Positions 15,546 through 24,258 of a DNA stretch of 38,965 nt are shown here, in pieces. Numbering within the stretch: the first letter of the stretch is position 1; every line of letters starts with the position of its first letter. Location of the stretch: the NCBI GenBank assembly GCA_002310175.1, contig DBYG01000005.1:1-38965 (forward strand), read 5' to 3'. Below the pieces are notes generated by a model. It was not told the origin of the DNA and ran no database searches. It saw only the letters and a list, made by a program, of their open reading frames with translations. The stretch comes from Bacteroidales bacterium UBA1192. GTDB lineage: Bacteria; Bacteroidota; Bacteroidia; Bacteroidales; Bacteroidaceae. The translations under genes and the position numbers were made by a program.

Positions 15546-15574
15546 TTGGCTTTAGTTCTTTTTTTGTATGTTTG
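15546..15574 (+). promoter_or_regulatory. Bacteroidetes-type promoter for the TPR lipoprotein gene
   Basis: TTG at 15546-15548 and TATGTTTG at 15567-15574 are separated by 18 nt, close to the spacing of the Bacteroidetes -33/-7 promoter. It predicts a start near 15580 and a leader of about 45 nt. Confidence 0.65.
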
Positions 15575-15625
15575 CGTTATTAAGATAAAAATAGACATTA
15601 CATTTTAACGTTAAACAGATTCATT

Positions 15626-17311
15626 ATGTCAAAATCACTACGTTTTGCGCTTTTGGGCGCTGGTCTTCTGGTGTTGGCCGGATGCAAGTCCGGTATGGAC
15701 ATGTCTTCGGACTATTATGTCGTGACTCCGGAAATTCTTGAGGCCGTAGGCGGTGAAGTTCCTTACACCGTGACAGGTACTTTCCCTGCCAAGTTCTTCC
15801 CCAAGAAGGTTGTATGTACCGCTACTCCGGAACTCCGTTGGGAAGGGGGTTCTGTCAAGGGACAGCCTGTTACGCTTCAGGGCGAGAAAGTTCAAGGTAA
15901 CAATAGGGTCGTAAATTACAAGGACGGCGGAACATTCACATTCAAGGATGCTTTCAAGTATCAGCCGGAGATGGCCAAATCTGAACTTTACGTCATATTC
16001 AACGCTTCAAAGAACGGCAAGAAGATAGAGATTGCTCCTGTAAAGATTGCCGATGGTGTCATTTCAACGGCAGAGCTTTATTCCGATGCGGCTAAAGGTG
16101 CAAACACCTTAGCTTCACAGGACGCATTCCAGCGTATTATAAAGCAGGCTCAGGATGCCAATATAATGTTCGTCATTCAACAGGCTAACGTCCGTTCATC
16201 GGAAACTAACAGCGATGCTGTGAAGGCACTGAAGGAATCCATGAAGAATTATGCTGCTGACAACAATTATGAGATTGAAAACGTACAGGTTTCAGCATAT
16301 GCTTCACCTGATGGTGGTGTCAAGCTGAATGATAAACTGGCAAGTCAGCGTGAGTCAAATGCAGCCAGCTATATCAAGAATGAAATCAAAAAGGCCAAGA
16401 TAGACGCTGATGTCGAGTCCAACTATACCGCTCAGGACTGGGAAGGTTTCAAGGAACTGGTCAGCAAATCGAATCTTCAGGATAAGGACCTCATCCTCCG
16501 TGTTCTCTCCATGTATGATGATCCGGAACGTCGTGAGACTGAAATAAAGAACCTTTCTACTGTATATAATGACTTGGCTGCAGATATTTTGCCTCAGTTA
16601 CGTCGTGCACGTCTGACATTGAACTATCAGATAATAGGTCGTTCAGATGATGAAATAAAGGAGACTTACAAGACCGATCCAAGGGCTCTAAGTATAGAAG
16701 AGATGCTTTATGCCGCTACATTGACTTCAAACAAGGCTGAAAAGAAGGATATCTTTACCACTGTCACCAGAACATTCCCGAATGATTATCGTGCTTTCAA
16801 TAATCTTGGTGAGATTGCATTCAGTGATGGCGATTTGGCCACTGCAGAGTCAAACTTCCGTAAGGCACTCCAGTTGAACTCTTCTGCTCCGGAGGCCAAT
16901 ACCAATATGGGTCTTCTCTGTCTTGCTCAGAAGAAGGCTGCTGATGCGGCATCATATTTTGCAAAAGGTGGAGACAGCAAAGTTAATCAGGAGGCTTTGG
17001 GTAATATGTATATTGCTCAGGGACAGTATGAGCGTGCTCTTTCCGCCTTGAGAGGCAGCAACACAAATGCAGAGGCTCTTGCTTTGATCATGACCAAAGA
17101 CTATGCAGGTGCCAAGAGGGTCCTTAATTCCATAAGGAATGCCGATGCAAATACCGCATATCTTTTGGCTGTTGCCGCTGCACGCACCAACGATGCCGCA
17201 GCAGTAGCACAGAATCTGCAGAAGGCTGTCAGTCTTGATCCTACTCTAAAGGATAAGATAAAGAAGGATATAGAATTTGTAAAATATCAGAGTGCTGTTG
17301 CAGGTTTCTGA
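15626..17311 (+). CDS. outer-membrane lipoprotein with OmpA-like and TPR regions
   Basis: The 561-residue protein has a lipoprotein signal peptide ending LVLAGC (Cys20). Residues about 35-160 are beta-rich. A segment near 168-250 (IMFVIQQANVRSSET.. and VQVSAYASPDGG followed by N-x-x-LASQRES) resembles the OmpA C-terminal peptidoglycan-binding fold, with a continuation of it around 320. From about 355 on there are tetratricopeptide-like helical pairs (YRAFNNLGEIAFSDGDLATAE, ANTNMGLLCLAQKKAADAA). I infer an abundant outer-membrane lipoprotein that contacts peptidoglycan and scaffolds partners. It has a clear promoter of its own and is followed 30 nt later by dprA. No named family could be assigned. 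Confidence 0.82.
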   Translation: MSKSLRFALLGAGLLVLAGCKSGMDMSSDYYVVTPEILEAVGGEVPYTVTGTFPAKFFPKKVVCTATPELRWEGGSVKGQPVTLQGEKVQGNNRVVNYKDGGTFTFKDAFKYQPEMAKSELYVIFNASKNGKKIEIAPVKIADGVISTAELYSDAAKGANTLASQDAFQRIIKQAQDANIMFVIQQANVRSSETNSDAVKALKESMKNYAADNNYEIENVQVSAYASPDGGVKLNDKLASQRESNAASYIKNEIKKAKIDADVESNYTAQDWEGFKELVSKSNLQDKDLILRVLSMYDDPERRETEIKNLSTVYNDLAADILPQLRRARLTLNYQIIGRSDDEIKETYKTDPRALSIEEMLYAATLTSNKAEKKDIFTTVTRTFPNDYRAFNNLGEIAFSDGDLATAESNFRKALQLNSSAPEANTNMGLLCLAQKKAADAASYFAKGGDSKVNQEALGNMYIAQGQYERALSALRGSNTNAEALALIMTKDYAGAKRVLNSIRNADANTAYLLAVAAARTNDAAAVAQNLQKAVSLDPTLKDKIKKDIEFVKYQSAVAGF

Positions 17312-17341
17312 TAGAACAGATAGTAATTAACAAGTGATCAA

Positions 17342-18451
17342 ATGCCGGAAGATGAACTTACGGCATTGCTCGCATTAAACAGAATAGATGGACTTGGATG
17401 TACAGGAGCCAGATTCCTGTATGAACAGTTAGGCAGCGCGAAGGAAATCTTCAAGTGCCGTGATCATCTGAAAGAACTGATACCCGGAGTCAGACAGAGT
17501 CTAATTGAGGCTCTGGACTGTTCCGGGTATTATTCTTTTGTCCGTGAGGAATTGGATTTCATCAAAAGGCACGGAATCAGTTGCATCACTTTTGCTGATG
17601 AAGAGTATCCTGCGAGACTTAAGGATTGCATGGATGCGCCATTGGTCCTGTTTAAGATGGGTAATGCCAACCTCAATGCCTTGCATATGGTGAGCATTGT
17701 AGGTACAAGAAAAGCTACAGAATACGGACTTGCTATGTGTGGTTCATTTGTTAGGGAACTACATCGGTTATGTCCGGATATAGTTGTCATAAGTGGACTT
17801 GCATATGGAATAGATATTCAGGCCCACAAGTCTGCTCTTGCGGATGACTGTTGTACAATTGGGGTTCTTGGCCATGGATTGGATATGATTTATCCTGCAT
17901 CTCATAGGTCTGTGGCTAAATCCATGCTGGAGAAAGGAGCCCTTGTGACTGAATTCATGAGCAGAACAGTTCCGTTAAGGAATAATTTTGTCAGGAGGAA
18001 CAGAATTATAGCCGGTCTTGCGGATGCTACTGTAATAGTTGAGTCGAAGGCAAAGGGAGGATCCCTGATTACAGCTGAGATAGCGGAAAGTTACAACCGT
18101 GACTGTTTTGCGTTTCCCGGAAGTGTGGGTGATCCTTGCTCTGTGGGTTGCAATGAGCTGATAAGAACAAATAGAGCAGGTCTGATTACATCAGCAGAGG
18201 ATTTCCTGAGTGCCATGAACTGGATGACAGGAACAGGATCAATCCCGGTCCAGAAGCAACTCTTTCCCGATTTGTCTGAAGAAGAGTCCAAGGTATATGA
18301 ACGCATAAGACTCAGGGCTCATGGAGTCCATTTGAATACAATTATTGTGGATTGCAACATACCGTATGTAAAGCTGACTTCCATCCTTTTCACTTTGGAA
18401 ATGAAGGGGCTTATATCAGCTTTACCTGGTTCAGTCTACAAATCGTTATGA
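17342..18451 (+). CDS. dprA: DNA-processing protein DprA
   Basis: DprA binds incoming single-stranded DNA and loads RecA during natural transformation. The 369-residue protein has an N-terminal helix-hairpin-helix-like segment, then the Rossmann-like core with VSIVGTRKATEYG, VVISGLAYGIDIQAH, TIGVLGHGLDMIYP and VRRNRIIAGLADATVIVES..GGSLITAE. A C-terminal winged-helix-like domain follows (about 305-369). Length and motifs are normal. No other competence genes are present, and the widespread occurrence of dprA means competence cannot be inferred. Its stop lies 19 nt from the end of the converging kinase gene. Confidence 0.95.
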   Translation: MPEDELTALLALNRIDGLGCTGARFLYEQLGSAKEIFKCRDHLKELIPGVRQSLIEALDCSGYYSFVREELDFIKRHGISCITFADEEYPARLKDCMDAPLVLFKMGNANLNALHMVSIVGTRKATEYGLAMCGSFVRELHRLCPDIVVISGLAYGIDIQAHKSALADDCCTIGVLGHGLDMIYPASHRSVAKSMLEKGALVTEFMSRTVPLRNNFVRRNRIIAGLADATVIVESKAKGGSLITAEIAESYNRDCFAFPGSVGDPCSVGCNELIRTNRAGLITSAEDFLSAMNWMTGTGSIPVQKQLFPDLSEEESKVYERIRLRAHGVHLNTIIVDCNIPYVKLTSILFTLEMKGLISALPGSVYKSL

Positions 18452-18470
18452 TATGGTATTTATATGGAAT

Positions 18471-19331
18471 TCACTTTTGTAACCTGGCGGGAAATGTCAT
18501 GCAGAATGATGAACCTATCCCGTCTTCGTTATGTGAGGCTGTTACTGTGCCTTCGGCAAGTTCCATCAGAAAGCGGACGTATGTAAGCCCTAAACCATAT
18601 CCCGGCAAACAGTCATCCGGTCTCTCCCTGTAGTCTTTACGGAACAGGTCTTCGGAGTCGCAGTAGAAACCTCTTCCCTTGTCTTGTACAGTGATGGAAA
18701 TACGTTCTCCTTCCTTGTGGGTGAAAACTGTTATTACGGATCCTTTGGGGCTGTACTTTACAGCATTGTTGAGAAGGTTGGAAAGGCCGGTTTCAATGAT
18801 ACTCTTGTCTATCCGTGTTGAAAGTATCTTGGGATCTGGCAGGAAGACAAAGCGATGTCCGTCATCGGAAAAAGAAAGATCATAATCATTCAGAATTTCA
18901 TTTATCCATGAATTGAGGTCTATGGTTTCTGGGATCAGGTCCTTTTTGCTTGTCTTGTTCCGGCTACCGTTGAGAATCAAGTTGATCATGGATGTCATCT
19001 TGTTCACCTGATTGTATATCCCCTTTATACGTTCATAGTCTTTATTATCCACATTCCTTTTTATTAACAGTTCCTTGAGGGGATTGTATATCATGATGAG
19101 TGGAGTACGCAGCTCATGAACTATGTTGGTAAGAAATAATATCTTGTCTTCCATTTCCTTTGCTGCCGTTTTGCTTTTACTTATTGACTTTTTTTGTAAT
19201 CTGAAACAAACACAAAGTGCAATTATGAAAAAGAACAGCACTAATATAATCAATAAGATATAAAAAGGAGGATTCTCAGTAAGTGTTTGTGGTACCGTTT
19301 CAGTTTGAAGCATGAATAGAAGTGTTTTCAT
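18471..19331 (-). CDS. intact sensor histidine kinase without receiver or sensor domain
   Basis: The 286-residue protein has about 20 exposed N-terminal residues, one transmembrane helix (about 22-43), a DHp domain with the phospho-acceptor motif VHELRTPL (His72) and a HATPase domain. The ATP-binding boxes are intact: N-box LLNNAVKYS (Asn189), G1 DKGRG (Asp217) and G2 PGYGLGLTYV (244-249). No receiver and no sizeable periplasmic sensor are present. Its ATG overlaps the upstream TGA as ATGA, so translation is coupled to the regulator gene. The DHp region resembles that of its neighbour (TPL..IYNP.KE in both), indicating paralogy. I infer that it supplies the phosphoryl group to the receiver of the upstream protein. 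No terminator lies between it and dprA. Confidence 0.9.
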   Translation of the reverse strand: MKTLLFMLQTETVPQTLTENPPFYILLIILVLFFFIIALCVCFRLQKKSISKSKTAAKEMEDKILFLTNIVHELRTPLIMIYNPLKELLIKRNVDNKDYERIKGIYNQVNKMTSMINLILNGSRNKTSKKDLIPETIDLNSWINEILNDYDLSFSDDGHRFVFLPDPKILSTRIDKSIIETGLSNLLNNAVKYSPKGSVITVFTHKEGERISITVQDKGRGFYCDSEDLFRKDYRERPDDCLPGYGLGLTYVRFLMELAEGTVTASHNEDGIGSSFCMTFPARLQK

Positions 19332-21196
19332 GAGATTCTGTTTAACTCGTTTTTTTTCTTGAACTGTTTAGGGGTCATTCCTGTCTCTTGTTTGAACACT
19401 GTTTTGAAATACTGGCAATCATTGAACCCGAGATAATAGGCTATCTCATTTATCTGTTTGTCAGTCTTGATGAGTTGTTCCTTAGCAGTCTCAATCTTGA
19501 TTTGCTTTATATAACGTGCTGCAGATAGTCCCAACAGATGGTTGGCTTTCATAAACAGAGCAGTTCTGGACATATGGAGTTTTTCAACGAGGAAAGACAC
19601 ATCAAGCAGTGGATTGCTTATATTATCTTTTATAAGTTTGGTGAGCTTAATGATAAATTTTTCATCAGCAGCATTGGGAGTTGTTGCTGTTGTTATGTCT
19701 GAAAAGGGTTTTCCGGAATATTGCTTCTTTATCTGTTGTCGGTTCTTTATCTGGCTGCAAATCACTTTATACAAAAGGTTAAGGTCAAAAGGTTTGGCTA
19801 TGTAAACATCGGCTCCTAACTTGTATCCCAATTCCTGTACTTTTGGATTAGTTCTTGAAGTAAGCAGTATTACAGGAATATGAAATAGTTCAGGATCTGC
19901 CTTTATTTTTCTGCACAAATCAAATCCGTTCATGCGCGGCATTATTATATCGCTTATCACAACATCTGGTATTTTAGATATTATGGTGTCATACGCCATT
20001 TTTCCGTCGGGAACTGTATATATGTTCTTGAAGAATGGGTGAAGCTCTTTTTTCATGTAATCAAGTAGTTCTTGCTGGTCATCTGCTATAAGCAGTGTTG
20101 AATTGCTGGTTTCAAATTCCTTGGAATTATCATTGATTTCATGAATCGGTTTTTCAGATTCGTATCTGTATGGACGTGCCAGACCTTCTGTGAGGCTGAT
20201 TTCGGATTGTGGAATTACAGGAATTCTGATTTGGAACAATATACTTGACTTGTCGGACACAAACCTTGCCATGATATCTCCTCCCAAGAGATTCATTCTG
20301 ATTCTGGCTTCCGGGAGTTTCGTTTGTTTCTTTTCATCATTCCGTTTTGCATTGCCATTGTTCCCTGAAAATGTCTCCTTGTCAAAGGGAATATCGATAT
20401 CAGGGCATTCTATTGATACAAGATAGTATCCTTTTTTTTCTGTTGTCCTGAAAGTCATTGTGAAGTCATCGGTGCAATGTGAAAGAATACATTCCATGAC
20501 AGCGTTAATAGCATCGGATATAATAGTTTTGTCAAGTATGACCGAATCAATTGAGAGATCAGGTTCGGTTTTTATTACAATATTCCTGTCTTCATGGGTG
20601 ACAATAAACTCATCTGTCAGGTATCCAATCCAATCATTCAAATCCACGGATTCAGTACAGATTCCTTTCTTTTCAATCCCCTCATCAGTCTCTTCCATTA
20701 TTATATTGACCATGTGGGTCATCAGATCGGCCTGTCTGATTACGGATTTCAGTTTGGTTGTAGTAATGATATCAGGCCTACCGGATTCAACAATTTCCTT
20801 GATGGGATTGTAGATCAAGGAAAGTGGCGTCTTGAGATTATATACAAGATTGCGTATGGCTGTGTTGTCAGCTTTTTTTTCATCAATGGCTTTTTTTCTC
20901 TCGTCACTTATTTTTTTTCGGATTTGTACGGACATTATAAGGAACAGGGCAGAGACTGAAAGAGCAACAAAGGAAAATGCATTCAGGATATAAGTCTTTT
21001 TCCTTCCGTTCTCAAATGTCGGTATGTCCTCAGTGACGGGATGCTGTCCATAATCAGAGGATGTATAGACTGTTAAATAACGGCCCGTTTCAGGGAATTG
21101 TGCATAGTTATGGACGGTTGTAGCTGAATTAATCTGCATATTAATGTAAAAGATGCAGACCAGCATGTTCGTCATTGTTTTAGAAAATCCACTCAT
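19328..21196 (-). CDS. hybrid regulator with pseudokinase, receiver and AraC domain
   Basis: The 622-residue protein has an N-terminal hydrophobic segment (7-26), a short extracytoplasmic stretch of about 45 residues and a transmembrane helix (about 70-91). A kinase-like region (about 110-330) is followed by a receiver (about 366-485) and a C-terminal AraC/XylS helix-turn-helix domain (about 514-617). The DHp motif reads LVYNLKTPL: Tyr119 stands where the phospho-accepting His belongs. The N-box is replaced by NAVMECILSHC and the glycine boxes are absent, so it should not autophosphorylate. The receiver keeps its acidic pair (Asp372, Asp373), phospho-acceptor Asp416, Thr446 and Lys468. It is coupled to the intact kinase gene downstream. 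Ordinary hybrid two-component regulators have a large periplasmic sensor, which is missing here. Target genes are unknown. Confidence 0.9.
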   Translation of the reverse strand: MSGFSKTMTNMLVCIFYINMQINSATTVHNYAQFPETGRYLTVYTSSDYGQHPVTEDIPTFENGRKKTYILNAFSFVALSVSALFLIMSVQIRKKISDERKKAIDEKKADNTAIRNLVYNLKTPLSLIYNPIKEIVESGRPDIITTTKLKSVIRQADLMTHMVNIIMEETDEGIEKKGICTESVDLNDWIGYLTDEFIVTHEDRNIVIKTEPDLSIDSVILDKTIISDAINAVMECILSHCTDDFTMTFRTTEKKGYYLVSIECPDIDIPFDKETFSGNNGNAKRNDEKKQTKLPEARIRMNLLGGDIMARFVSDKSSILFQIRIPVIPQSEISLTEGLARPYRYESEKPIHEINDNSKEFETSNSTLLIADDQQELLDYMKKELHPFFKNIYTVPDGKMAYDTIISKIPDVVISDIIMPRMNGFDLCRKIKADPELFHIPVILLTSRTNPKVQELGYKLGADVYIAKPFDLNLLYKVICSQIKNRQQIKKQYSGKPFSDITTATTPNAADEKFIIKLTKLIKDNISNPLLDVSFLVEKLHMSRTALFMKANHLLGLSAARYIKQIKIETAKEQLIKTDKQINEIAYYLGFNDCQYFKTVFKQETGMTPKQFKKKNELNRIS

Positions 21197-21216
21197 GGCG
21201 ATTCACGATATCTATA

Positions 21217-21224
21217 CAAAAGTA
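21217..21224 (-). promoter_or_regulatory. -7 promoter element for the regulator/kinase pair
   Basis: On the minus strand this reads TACTTTTG, an exact TAnnTTTG match, 20 nt upstream of the regulator ATG. It predicts a very short leader of roughly 14 nt. No matched -33 TTTG at 19 nt spacing was seen. Confidence 0.5.
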
Positions 21225-21318
21225 ACATGCATTTTCCAACCAGTTTACTATGTGAAAAGTTTTTTGCTCTCATTTAACAATCAAAAAGATTTACAGAGCT
21301 ATATTTTGAGGTCGTTAA

Positions 21319-21355
21319 CAAAAAAGAATGCAGTGCAATTTATGCACTGCATTCT
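21319..21355 (-). terminator. intrinsic terminator of mdh
   Basis: AGAATGCAGTGCA (21325-21337) and TGCACTGCATTCT (21343-21355) form a perfect 13-bp stem with a 5-nt loop. On the minus strand it is followed by TTTTTTGTTAAC, 24 nt past the mdh stop, so it is a textbook rho-independent terminator. It insulates mdh from the regulator pair. Confidence 0.92.
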
Positions 21356-21379
21356 CATTTATTAATAATAGATACAGGA

Positions 21380-22378
21380 TTAGAGGTTCGGATTGTATTT
21401 TTTCCACTCGCTTACTGCGGGGAGAACACCCAATGATATAACCTCATCGCGCATAGCCTGAAGATGTTTATAGCTGGCATCAATATCAGCCATCTCGGCA
21501 GCCGTACCCTTGACATCGGTGTAGTGTACACCAGTAGCGTCTATTGTTGAAGGCATGGCCATCATTACGTTTTGGAACTGTGAGTTGTTCACGTAGCAAC
21601 CAGCCGGCCACTCAAACTTGTCACCGCCCATAGCTGCGCCTATCATCTCTATTGATACGAATGAAGGACTCTGGAAAGATGAACGTCCTCGCAGCTCGAT
21701 GATTTTGGCTCCACCTTTGATGACATCCTGTTTCATCTGTGCCCATTGTTCATTTGTGAGAGCAGGAGTACCTATGATGTCGGTCAGGGGTTTACCATCA
21801 ATCCTTGCAGTTGAAGCGAAAACTGCCATCTGTTCACCGTGACCGCCGTAAGTGCGTGCTGTAGTGACTTTATCCTGGGCAATATTGAAATGTTTGGCAA
21901 GTGCACTCTGCAGACGTGTTGAGTCAAGAGCAGCCAGAGTTGTAATCTGTGAAGGTTTGAGGCCAGAATAGACCAAAGTTACCAGACCGGTGATATCTGC
22001 AGGGTTGAAAATAATAACGCAGTGCTTCAAGTCAGGGCAATAGTTTTTTATATCCTTACCCAGTTGTTCTGCAATTTTAGCATTGCCAACCAGCAAGTCC
22101 TCACGGGTCATACCGGCCTTACGTGGGGCACCTCCGGATGAAACCATGTATTTTGCATCCTTAAAAGCCTTTTCAACCTTATCGGTGAAGGTGATGTTCA
22201 CACCAGGAAAAGCGCAGTGGCGAAGTTCCTCGACCACACCTTCCAAACCAGGAAGATATACATCATAAAGACAGATGTTTGATGACAGTCCCATCATTAT
22301 GGCAGTCTGTGCCATGTTTGATCCAATCATGCCGGCTGCGCCGGAAATGACTAATTTTTCATTTGTCAAAAACTTCAT
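21380..22378 (-). CDS. mdh: malate dehydrogenase
   Basis: This enzyme interconverts malate and oxaloacetate with NAD. The 332-residue protein has the Rossmann loop GAAGMIGSNMAQ, an Asp after the second strand (LYDVYLPG), the mobile-loop GGAPRKAGMTREDLL, and a catalytic His in RTYGGHGEQM, typical of the Bacteroidota LDH/MDH-superfamily form. The frame is open back to 22429, but ATG at 22378 gives the standard start and sits 39 nt downstream of an exact -7 element. It is a single-gene unit with its own promoter and terminator. In this group it commonly serves the reductive branch of succinate fermentation. Confidence 0.95.
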   Translation of the reverse strand: MKFLTNEKLVISGAAGMIGSNMAQTAIMMGLSSNICLYDVYLPGLEGVVEELRHCAFPGVNITFTDKVEKAFKDAKYMVSSGGAPRKAGMTREDLLVGNAKIAEQLGKDIKNYCPDLKHCVIIFNPADITGLVTLVYSGLKPSQITTLAALDSTRLQSALAKHFNIAQDKVTTARTYGGHGEQMAVFASTARIDGKPLTDIIGTPALTNEQWAQMKQDVIKGGAKIIELRGRSSFQSPSFVSIEMIGAAMGGDKFEWPAGCYVNNSQFQNVMMAMPSTIDATGVHYTDVKGTAAEMADIDASYKHLQAMRDEVISLGVLPAVSEWKKYNPNL

Positions 22379-22416
22379 AGTTCTGAATATTTTATATGTG
22401 TTATTGTCTTGAATCG

Positions 22417-22424
22417 CAAAAGTA
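22417..22424 (-). promoter_or_regulatory. -7 promoter element for mdh
   Basis: On the minus strand this reads TACTTTTG followed by CG, an exact TAnnTTTG match. It is 39 nt upstream of the mdh ATG and predicts a leader of roughly 30 nt. Confidence 0.55.
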
Positions 22425-22501
22425 ATCAATTAGTCTGATGATTGGTATTTTAATTCCAAAAACTTACACTATTTTCGCATTGTAATTTCTACAAAAGTAA
22501 T

Positions 22502-23017
22502 ATGGCTTTAATAAAAACAGTTAGAGGTATTACCCCTATGATAGGAGATGACTGCTTCCTTGCCGAAAATGCTGCAGTCATAGGAGATGTTGTAATTGGT
22601 AATGGTTGCAGTATCTGGTTTGGAACTGTTTTGCGGGGCGATGTGAATTCTATCCGTATAGGTAACGGGACGAATATCCAGGACGGTACGGTAATACATA
22701 CTCTTTACCAGCGCTCCATTACTACTATTGGTGATAATGTTTCTATTGGTCATAATGTGACCATTCATGGAGCTGAGATTAAGGATAATGCTCTGATAGG
22801 CATGGGTTCAGTTGTGCTTGACCACGCAATAGTGGGAGAAGGAGCCATAGTAGCCGCAGGATCTGTTGTATTGGGAAAGACGCAGATACCGCCAAATACA
22901 ATCTGGGCAGGTGTTCCAGCCAAGTACATAAAGGATGTTGACCCCGAGCAGGCAAAAGAGATAAACCAGCGCATTGCACGTGATTACCACATGTATGCAT
23001 CCTGGTACACAGAATAA
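22502..23017 (+). CDS. gamma-class carbonic anhydrase family protein
   Basis: The 171-residue protein is a left-handed parallel beta-helix with hexapeptide repeats (IGDVVIGNGCSIWFG, IRIGNG, IVGEGAIVAAG). The three zinc-ligand histidines of the gamma class are in the expected spacing: His66, His84 and His89 (VIHT and SIGHNVTIHG). Family members hydrate CO2 or act as related CoA-linked transferases; retention of all three ligands favours a metal-binding enzyme, but activity is not certain because many homologues are inactive. It stands alone on the plus strand and ends 4 nt from the converging waaA gene. Confidence 0.9.
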   Translation: MALIKTVRGITPMIGDDCFLAENAAVIGDVVIGNGCSIWFGTVLRGDVNSIRIGNGTNIQDGTVIHTLYQRSITTIGDNVSIGHNVTIHGAEIKDNALIGMGSVVLDHAIVGEGAIVAAGSVVLGKTQIPPNTIWAGVPAKYIKDVDPEQAKEINQRIARDYHMYASWYTE

Positions 23018-23021
23018 TGTT

Positions 23022-24251
23022 TCAATAGAGACCTATTTCACCGAGGATGCGGTCTGAAGTTCCGCTGTTCTTACGAACATAATCTCCGGCGATGCGTCCA
23101 GCTTTCTTCATGAAGGCAGGATCACTGATGAATTTATCAATAAGTATCCTGAGGCTGTATGCATCTGTTATCTCAAATCCTCCTTTGAGCCGTTTCAGCT
23201 CCTGGGCTTCATGGAACCTTTTATTATTTGGACCGAATATGACTGGTATATCAAAAACGGCCGGTTCCAGAATGTTGTGAATACCCACTCCGAAACCTCC
23301 TCCCACATATGCCAGATGCCCATAGCGGTAAATGGAGGATAGAAGACCGATTGTATCGATTATCATGGTGTCGCATCCGGTTACGTTGTCTATTGTGGCT
23401 TTTGAGAGGCGGATGTATTTATGCCCTTCAAGACGGTTTTCTATGGAAGTCAGATGTTCTTCATGAATCTCGTGGGGTGCTATAATGAGTTTCCAGTCAT
23501 CTTTTCCATTAAAGTAGGGTATGAATAGTTCCTCGTCCTGCGGCCAGGAACTGCCGGCAATGAATGTCGGGTTTCCGTTCACGAACTTTTCTATGATTGG
23601 AAACTGTTTTGAGGTAGATGCGACTTCAAGAACTCTGTCACACCTGGTGTCACCAACTATGGTTACACAGTCTATACCTATGCTTTTAAGAAGATCTTTA
23701 GAATGACGGTCCTGTACGAAAAGATGTTTGAAATTTCTCAGGGCATTTGCGTAACCTTTGCCATACCATTTGAAAAACAGTTGTTCAGGGCGGAAAATGG
23801 ATGATATGCTATATGTATCGATCTCCTTACGGTGTAGCTCATCCAGAAAGTTAGGCCAAAATTCATATTTGATGAAAAAGGCTTTCTTGATTTTTACGGA
23901 GTTCAGGAACTTATTTACACTATACCTGAAATCAAAGGGTATGTAACATACTACATCGGCATATTTATAGTCCTTGCGAACCTCATATCCTGACGGTGAG
24001 AAGAATGTCAGCAATATCTTGCATTCAGGGTGTTTCTTCAGCAGTCTTTCAATAAGGGGACGTCCCTGTTCGAATTCGCCCAATGATGAGACATGGAACC
24101 AGAGGTAAGAGGCGTCTGGATCAACCTGATTCTTGAGTGTCTTGAATATTTGTTTATGTCCCCTGATTAGCAGGCGGGCTTTTTTGTTGAACAGTGAAGC
24201 AATATATATTCCTCCAGCGTAGAAGGGGATCACCAGTTGATACAGGATCAT
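23022..24251 (-). CDS. waaA: 3-deoxy-D-manno-octulosonic acid transferase
   Basis: WaaA (KdtA) adds Kdo to lipid A precursor at the cytoplasmic face of the inner membrane, the first core step of lipopolysaccharide synthesis. The 409-residue protein has an N-terminal membrane-contacting helix, the WFHVSSLGEFEQGRPLI segment containing the general-base Glu of the GT30 family, KYEFWPN, and the C-terminal GGGFGVGIHNILEPA motif that binds CMP-Kdo. It starts 7 nt after gltX, suggesting one operon. Confidence 0.95.
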   Translation of the reverse strand: MILYQLVIPFYAGGIYIASLFNKKARLLIRGHKQIFKTLKNQVDPDASYLWFHVSSLGEFEQGRPLIERLLKKHPECKILLTFFSPSGYEVRKDYKYADVVCYIPFDFRYSVNKFLNSVKIKKAFFIKYEFWPNFLDELHRKEIDTYSISSIFRPEQLFFKWYGKGYANALRNFKHLFVQDRHSKDLLKSIGIDCVTIVGDTRCDRVLEVASTSKQFPIIEKFVNGNPTFIAGSSWPQDEELFIPYFNGKDDWKLIIAPHEIHEEHLTSIENRLEGHKYIRLSKATIDNVTGCDTMIIDTIGLLSSIYRYGHLAYVGGGFGVGIHNILEPAVFDIPVIFGPNNKRFHEAQELKRLKGGFEITDAYSLRILIDKFISDPAFMKKAGRIAGDYVRKNSGTSDRILGEIGLY

Positions 24252-24258
24252 TTCAGAA

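Noticed and set aside
18452..18470. Terminator between dprA and the kinase gene.
   Set aside because: No inverted repeat of useful length or T tract is present in the 19-nt gap.
19328..19331. Possibility that the regulator and kinase genes are one hybrid gene broken by a frameshift.
   Set aside because: The upstream protein already ends with a complete AraC domain, and the downstream protein begins with its own membrane helix and a full kinase. The ATGA overlap is a normal operon junction.
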